Shown here: positions 42,469-46,634 of the stretch, in pieces
Layout of the letters: every line of letters begins with the position of its first letter
Numbering within the stretch: the stretch's first letter is position 1
Source of the DNA: Clostridiales bacterium
GTDB taxonomy: Bacteria; Bacillota; Clostridia; Christensenellales; Aristaeellaceae
Length of the DNA stretch: 46,634 bases
Assembly (NCBI GenBank): GCA_029012285.1
Contig: JAQXLU010000071.1
Coordinates: forward strand, 1 to 46,634
Reading direction: 5' to 3'
Notes under the pieces: model-generated
Told to the model about the DNA's origin: nothing
What the model saw: the letters and a program-made list of their open reading frames with translations, nothing else
Databases searched by the model: none
Made by a program: the position numbers and the translations under genes

Positions 42469-44196
42469 ATGAAGCTGAAAAACCTGGTGTCCAAGCGCTA
42501 CAAGGAAACCCCTGCTGATTGCCAGATTGCCTCCCAGGCGCTGATGATGCGCGGCGGCTACATCAAGCCCGTGGGCAACGGCATCTATACCCTGTTCCCG
42601 GTGACGCGGCGCATCACCGCCAAGATCGAGAAGATCATCCGCGAGGAGATGAACCGCATCGACGGGCAGGAGCTGCTCTTCCCCGTGGCGATGCCGGCCT
42701 CCATCTGGCGCGAGTCCGGACGCTATGACGCGATCGGCTCGGAGATGCTGCGCTTCAAGGATCGCGGCGATCAGGACATGGTGCTGGGCATGACCCACGA
42801 GGAGGCCTCCGTGCACTTTGTGCGCGATGTGGCCGACTCCTACACCCAGTACCCCTTCATGATCTACCAGATTCAGACCAAGTTCCGCGACGAGCCCCGC
42901 TGCCGCGGCGGCTTGATCCGCGTGCGTGAGTTCACCATGAAGGACGCCTACTCCTTCCACACCTCCCAGGAGGACCTGGAGCGCTACTACATGATCTGCT
43001 ACGATGCGTACAACCGCATCTTTGCCCGGGCGGGCGTACCCGAGGTGGTGGCGGTGGCCTCTGACAGCGGCATGATGGGCGGCAAGGTGTCCCATGAGTA
43101 CATGCTGCTGACCCCCTGCGGCGAGGATACCATCGTGCTCTGCCACGACTGCGATTACCGCGCCAACATGGAAGCCGCGCCCTGCATCGTGAACAACGAG
43201 GCGGGCCAGAGGGCTGAACTGACTCGGGTGGCAACGCCCAATGTCAAGACCATCGAGGAGCTGTGCGCCTTCCTGGGCGTCCGGGCTGACCGGACCTGCA
43301 AGGCCGTCGTCTACCAGGAGAACCTGACCGACAAGTACGTCGTGGCCTTCCTGCGCGGCGATTTGGACATCAATGAAACCAAGCTGCGCAATTACCTCAA
43401 GGCCGAGATTCATGCTGCGGAACTGACGGCGGAATCCCCCCTGTGCGCGGGCTTTATCGGCCCGGTGGGCATCTCCAAGGACGTGCGCGTGGTGTTCGAC
43501 ACCAGCCTCAAGGGCATTGAGAGCCTGGTCTGCGGCGCGAACGAGCCTGATACCCACATGACTGGCCTCAACATCGCCCGCGATGTGGGTGAGGTGGAAT
43601 ACGCCGATGTGGCGAAGGCCTATGACGGCGGCATTTGCCCCGTGTGCGGCAAGCCCAGCATCTACACCTCCCGCGGCATCGAGGTGGGCAACATCTTCCA
43701 GCTGGGCACCAAGTACACCGAGAGCATGAACATGACCTATGTGGATCAGGATGGCTCGCTCAAGCACCCGATCATGGGCTGCTATGGCATCGGCGTGGGC
43801 CGCCTGGCGGCCTCCGTGTGCGAGGCACACCACGATGATTACGGCCCCATCTGGCCCATGTCCATCGCGCCCTGGCAGGTGCATTTGTGCTCCATGCGCG
43901 CGGACAATGAGGAGGTCGCAGCCATGTCCCAGAAGATCTACGACGAGCTGACCGCCAGGGGTGTGGAGGTTATCTGGGATGATCGCCCCGTCAGCGCGGG
44001 CGTGATGTTTGCCGACGCCGATCTCTTCGGCGTGCCGGTGCGCGTCATTGTCAGCCCCAAGGGCCTCAAGAACGGCACCATCGAGATTTCCTCCCGCGAC
44101 AAGTCCATGAAGGAAATCAAGCCTGTGGATGAAGCGGTTGATTTCATCTACAGCTACGTGGTGGACGAGCTGGCGAAGCTGGATTGCAAGCTGTAA
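42469..44196 (+). CDS. proS: Prolyl-tRNA synthetase (bacterial type)
   Basis: ProS charges tRNA-Pro with proline. The 575-residue enzyme is class II: motif 1 region near GGYIKPVGNGIYTLFPVTRRI, motif 2 FRDEPRCRGGLIRVREFTMKD and motif 3 GCYGIGVGRLAA. The large insertion between motifs 2 and 3 (about 230-400) is the editing-type domain of bacterial ProRS that clears alanyl-tRNA-Pro. The C-terminal anticodon-binding domain is present. ATG at 42469 follows AAGGAG. It is regulated by the T-box upstream. Confidence 0.97.
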   Translation: MKLKNLVSKRYKETPADCQIASQALMMRGGYIKPVGNGIYTLFPVTRRITAKIEKIIREEMNRIDGQELLFPVAMPASIWRESGRYDAIGSEMLRFKDRGDQDMVLGMTHEEASVHFVRDVADSYTQYPFMIYQIQTKFRDEPRCRGGLIRVREFTMKDAYSFHTSQEDLERYYMICYDAYNRIFARAGVPEVVAVASDSGMMGGKVSHEYMLLTPCGEDTIVLCHDCDYRANMEAAPCIVNNEAGQRAELTRVATPNVKTIEELCAFLGVRADRTCKAVVYQENLTDKYVVAFLRGDLDINETKLRNYLKAEIHAAELTAESPLCAGFIGPVGISKDVRVVFDTSLKGIESLVCGANEPDTHMTGLNIARDVGEVEYADVAKAYDGGICPVCGKPSIYTSRGIEVGNIFQLGTKYTESMNMTYVDQDGSLKHPIMGCYGIGVGRLAASVCEAHHDDYGPIWPMSIAPWQVHLCSMRADNEEVAAMSQKIYDELTARGVEVIWDDRPVSAGVMFADADLFGVPVRVIVSPKGLKNGTIEISSRDKSMKEIKPVDEAVDFIYSYVVDELAKLDCKL

Positions 44197-44206
44197 GCCA
44201 GCTAAC

Positions 44207-44235
44207 TTGCAATCCATCGGGCAATTCGATATAAT
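44207..44235 (+). promoter_or_regulatory. recO promoter
   Basis: TTGCAA (44207-44212), 17 bases, TATAAT (44230-44235), 64 bases before the recO ATG. Its start point falls inside the proS terminator hairpin, see 44237-44265. Confidence 0.7.
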
Positions 44236-44236
44236 A

Positions 44237-44269
44237 GGGCTGTGCGCCGCGTGCGTACAGCCCTTTTCA
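44237..44269 (+). terminator. proS terminator overlapping recO start site
   Basis: GGGCTGT (44237-44243) pairs with ACAGCCC (44257-44263) and is followed by TTTT. Read-through from proS forms the full hairpin, whereas transcription starting near 44242 lacks most of the 5' arm, so it may only stop proS transcripts. Confidence 0.65.
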
Positions 44270-44298
44270 TGCCCGATGACCCAAAGGAGGGAGTCTCC

Positions 44299-45054
44299 AT
44301 GCGCCAAACCGAGCGCACCGCCATCGTGCTGCGTTACGCCAACTATCGCGATAACGACCGCATGCTGACCCTGTTCAGCCCGACCCAGGGACGCATGGAA
44401 GCCCTCGCTCGGGGATGCCGCAAGCCGCGCTCGCCCATCCTTAACGCCAGCGAAATGTTTGCCCTGGGGGACTTCGAGCTGTACCAGAAGGGCGCACACC
44501 TGACGGTGGTTTCCGCCAACCTGGTGGAGACCTTCTACCCTCTGCGCCAGGACTTTGACCGCCTCGCCGTGGGCACCTATCTGCTAAGCGTGACCGAGGG
44601 CTTCATTCAGCCCGGTGTACCGGCGCAGGAGCTGTTCATGCTGCTGCTGCACACCCTGTCCCGCCTGACCTTCTCCGACCAGCCCTGGAAGCCGCTGCTC
44701 GCCGGATTCCTGCTGCACCTGTCCGCCTGCGAAGGCTTCAAGCCCCGATTGATGCACTGCGTGCATTGCGCCAGGCGGCTGGCAGGGGAGGAATCCACCT
44801 GGTTTGATCCGGTGGAGGGCGGTTTGATCTGCCGCGACTGCCACCAGCCCAGTCACATGCCCGTATCCGCCGCCCAGGCCCACTGGATGCGCAAGATGCT
44901 GACCGTTGGCAGCGCCGCCTGGGTGGACACCCCCGACTGCACCGCGCCCTTCCAGCTTTTGCGCCGCTATGTGGAATCCCGCCTGGACAGGCCCGTCCGT
45001 GCCGCTGATATGCTGCCGGATGCCAATCAGCCTGGCCAATCCTGGAATGAATGA
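44299..45054 (+). CDS. recO: DNA repair protein RecO
   Basis: RecO helps RecF/RecR load RecA on single-stranded gaps and anneals strands. The 251-residue protein has an N-terminal OB fold (IVLRYANYRDNDRMLTLFSPTQGRMEALARGCRK) and a C-terminal helical part with a zinc finger (CVHCARRL ... GGLICRDC, about 155-190). AAAGGAGGG precedes the ATG. Normal length. Confidence 0.93.
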   Translation: MRQTERTAIVLRYANYRDNDRMLTLFSPTQGRMEALARGCRKPRSPILNASEMFALGDFELYQKGAHLTVVSANLVETFYPLRQDFDRLAVGTYLLSVTEGFIQPGVPAQELFMLLLHTLSRLTFSDQPWKPLLAGFLLHLSACEGFKPRLMHCVHCARRLAGEESTWFDPVEGGLICRDCHQPSHMPVSAAQAHWMRKMLTVGSAAWVDTPDCTAPFQLLRRYVESRLDRPVRAADMLPDANQPGQSWNE

Positions 45055-45098
45055 CATCGCTGACGCATCGCCGATGCCGAAGAAGCAAAACAGCCCCC

Positions 45099-45127
45099 TT
45101 GCATAAACGTGCGGCTTGTGCTATAAT
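45099..45127 (+). promoter_or_regulatory. tRNA-Ser promoter
   Basis: TTGCAT (45099-45104), 17 bases, perfect TATAAT (45122-45127), upstream of both tRNA-Ser copies. Confidence 0.75.
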
Positions 45128-45162
45128 ACGCATGTTGCCCTGTGATACGGGGCGGCGCAGAT

Positions 45163-45204
45163 GGAGCGGTATCGAAGCGGTCATAACGGGACTGACTCGA
45201 AATC
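45163..45204 (+). pseudogene. 5' fragment of tRNA-Ser
   Basis: The first ~42 bases (GGAGCGG, D-arm, and CTCGAAA anticodon loop) match the intact gene at 45344 with a few changes, then similarity stops. The anticodon stem is broken (two to three mismatches) and no T arm or 3' acceptor follows, so it cannot be a functional tRNA. Confidence 0.8.
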
Positions 45205-45343
45205 GTGAATCCCTCGCGGAACACGGCTGCGGGAAAATCCTGACGCCGCAAGGCTTTGCGGGCTGCAAAGGCTCGAATTGAATAACCTGTTCTCTCCTGT
45301 TGTTCTCTCCGATTTCCCGGAGAGTGCGGCAGAGGATATATAC

Positions 45344-45432
45344 GGAGTGGTATCGAAGCGGTCATAACGGGGCAGACTCGAAATCTGTTGGCCCTTCCGG
45401 GTCCGTGGGTTCGAATCCCACCCACTCCGCCA
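45344..45432 (+). tRNA. tRNA-Ser(CGA)
   Basis: Full cloverleaf of 89 bases with encoded CCA: acceptor GGAGTGG/CCACTCC, anticodon loop CTCGAAA giving CGA, long class II variable arm, T arm GTGGGTTCGAATCCCAC. Reads UCG serine codons. Confidence 0.95.
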
Positions 45433-45438
45433 ACATTC

Positions 45439-45468
45439 GGCCAAGTGACATGTGTTGCTTGGCCTTTT
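45439..45468 (+). terminator. tRNA-Ser terminator
   Basis: GGCCAAG (45439-45445) pairs with CTTGGCC (45458-45464) and is followed by TTTTCC; it lies between the tRNA and the integrase 3' end. Confidence 0.7.
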
Positions 45469-45471
45469 CCT

Positions 45472-46634
45472 TTATGGGCTCGAATCCTCCGGGGAGGCGA
45501 AGCCCAGACCGCGCAGCATGGCGTCCGCCGTGCTGCTTTTGCTTTGCGCATCCAGATGCGCGTAGATGTTCGCCGTGGTACTGAAATCGCTGTGCCCCAG
45601 CCACTCCTGAATCTGCTTGAGCGGCACATGGTTTGCAAGCAGGAGGCTGGCACTTGAGTGCCGCAGATCATGGAAGCGGATGCGGCGCAGGCCGTTCCTC
45701 TCCAGCACCTGCTCAAAGTGGCAGGACAGGTACTCTGGGCGGATGCGCGCGCCCATCTCACTGACGCAGATGTAGCCCTCGTAGCCGCGGATGTAGGAAT
45801 CCCCGCAGAGCCGCCGGTTCTCCGCCTGCTCTGCCCTCAGCCGGAGTAGCAGCTCCCGGATGGGCGGCGTCAGCGGCAGCGTGCGCCGGCTGGACTTGGT
45901 CTTGGTCGTGTCCCGCGCGACGATGGTGTAGCGCCCGTCTACGTTGCAGCCGGTCACCGTGTGCTGAATCGTGATCGTCCCGCTGTCAAAGTCGATGGCG
46001 TCCCACTTGAGGCCAAGAACCTCGCTGCGGCGCAGGCCGTAGAAAGCCGCCAGCTTCACCGGCGCCTCAATCAGCAGCCCGCTCACGCAGTCGAACAGGC
46101 GGTTCATCTCGTCCCTGTCGTAGAAGCCCGGCTGGAAGCCGTTCTTCCGGGGCCTGTCCACTTTGTCCGCGGGGTTCACGTTGATCAAGTCGGTCTTGAT
46201 CGCGTACTTGAGCGCCCGGTGGATGACGGCGTGGTAATGGATCACCGTGTTCGGCTTCACCCGCTTCATCTGCGCGGAGTAGAAGTCCTGAATGTGCCGG
46301 GCCGTCAGTTCCTTCAGCGTCACGCCCTTCTCCCGGAACCACGGCAGAAGGGGGTACCTCAACATCCCCTCATAGGAGCTGTACGTCGTGATGGCGATGG
46401 TGCCCTTTGCGATCTGCAGCCACCGCTCGAGGTAGTCCGCAAACAGCTCGTCCGGCGCTGCGGAGGATACGTCCTCCTTCGGAATCTCGAAGCCCTTGCG
46501 CTGCTCTGTCAGGAACGCTTCGGCCTTCTTTTTGTTGCCCTTCACGGGATACCCCGTGGGAATCCACTTGGTTTTGCGCTTGTTGTTTGAATCCTTGTAG
46601 CTGAGAACGGCGTAGAAATAGCCGTTCTTCTCCT
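45472..46634 (-). CDS. int: Tyrosine site-specific integrase, 5' end beyond window
   Basis: The reading frame continues to the right edge, so the N terminus is missing; the first visible residues (GYFYAVLSYKD, KRKTKWIPTGYPVKG) are the AP2-like DNA-binding domain. Then follow a SAM-like core-binding domain (about YSSYEGMLRYPLL to YHAVIHRALKYAIK) and the catalytic domain with Arg in YGLRRSEVLGLKW, HDLRHSSASLLL (His and Arg), WLGHSDFSTTANIYAHL (His and the Tyr nucleophile). This is the Tn916/ICE-phage type that inserts at a tRNA 3' end. It adjoins tRNA-Ser, so it probably belongs to an element inserted there. Confidence 0.92.
   Translation of the reverse strand, partial: EKNGYFYAVLSYKDSNNKRKTKWIPTGYPVKGNKKKAEAFLTEQRKGFEIPKEDVSSAAPDELFADYLERWLQIAKGTIAITTYSSYEGMLRYPLLPWFREKGVTLKELTARHIQDFYSAQMKRVKPNTVIHYHAVIHRALKYAIKTDLINVNPADKVDRPRKNGFQPGFYDRDEMNRLFDCVSGLLIEAPVKLAAFYGLRRSEVLGLKWDAIDFDSGTITIQHTVTGCNVDGRYTIVARDTTKTKSSRRTLPLTPPIRELLLRLRAEQAENRRLCGDSYIRGYEGYICVSEMGARIRPEYLSCHFEQVLERNGLRRIRFHDLRHSSASLLLANHVPLKQIQEWLGHSDFSTTANIYAHLDAQSKSSTADAMLRGLGFASPEDSSP

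Noticed and set aside
42079-44499. Upstream part of a 1098-codon leftward frame joined to the radical SAM gene
   Set aside because: Antisense to proS and the T-box leader. The radical SAM protein has a proper ATG and ribosome binding site at 42078.

Overview
The window looks like a chromosomal segment of a GC-rich, low-motility-information Firmicute, most likely class Clostridia. The support is gene order and regulation typical of that group: prmA-rsmE-mtaB-hinT, tilS-hpt-ftsH, plsX-acpP-rnc, a T-box leader before proS, an ARG-box-like operator before argG, VanW-domain and LysM proteins, and strong AGGAGG ribosome binding sites. A gut lineage near Christensenellales is a guess only. No rRNA genes or CRISPR array are visible.

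Layout. 1-3.7 kb: a leftward translation/RNA-modification operon (prmA, rsmE, mtaB, hinT). 3.7-6.3 kb: mscL with an added zinc ribbon, then two leftward cell-surface-type genes (a five-repeat secreted protein and a three-LysM protein). 6.4-14.9 kb: a rightward run of a Gln-rich membrane protein, tilS, hpt, ftsH, a PHP phosphoesterase and a VanW protein. 14.9-16.8 kb: a strong promoter, a 24-residue leader ORF, an intrinsic terminator, then a RsgA-type GTPase and a P-loop kinase; this looks like an attenuated, inducible operon. 16.9-26.4 kb: leftward genes for class II aldolase, EamA transporter, HerA-like ATPase, glycosyltransferase, CapA, aminotransferase, Lrp-type regulator, queA and an acetyltransferase. 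26.4-27.1 kb: a gene-free stretch of hairpins and a dispersed repeat. 27.1-29.9 kb: divergent argH and argG. 29.9-32.5 kb: a two-gene unit of a ClpB-D2-like ATPase and an unknown partner. 32.6-34.9 kb: TetR regulator with an ABC exporter. 35.0-37.7 kb: a small membrane protein, a 495-residue orphan HTH protein and a MarR regulator with palindromes on both sides. 37.7-39.8 kb: plsX-acpP-rnc. 39.8-42.1 kb: second copy of the dispersed repeat, a DegV protein and a PflA-like radical SAM protein. 42.1-45.1 kb: T-box-proS and recO. 45.1-46.6 kb: a truncated and an intact tRNA-Ser(CGA), followed by a tyrosine integrase that runs off the right edge, so the window probably ends just inside an integrated mobile element.

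The most notable items are the leader-controlled rsgA/kinase operon, the ClpB-like two-gene unit, the diverged inverted pair of ~140-bp repeats, the MarR-associated palindromes, the tRNA-Ser fragment/integrase junction, and a recurrent TTGCAN -35 hexamer in at least seven promoters. All family assignments come from reading motifs by eye; no database search was possible.
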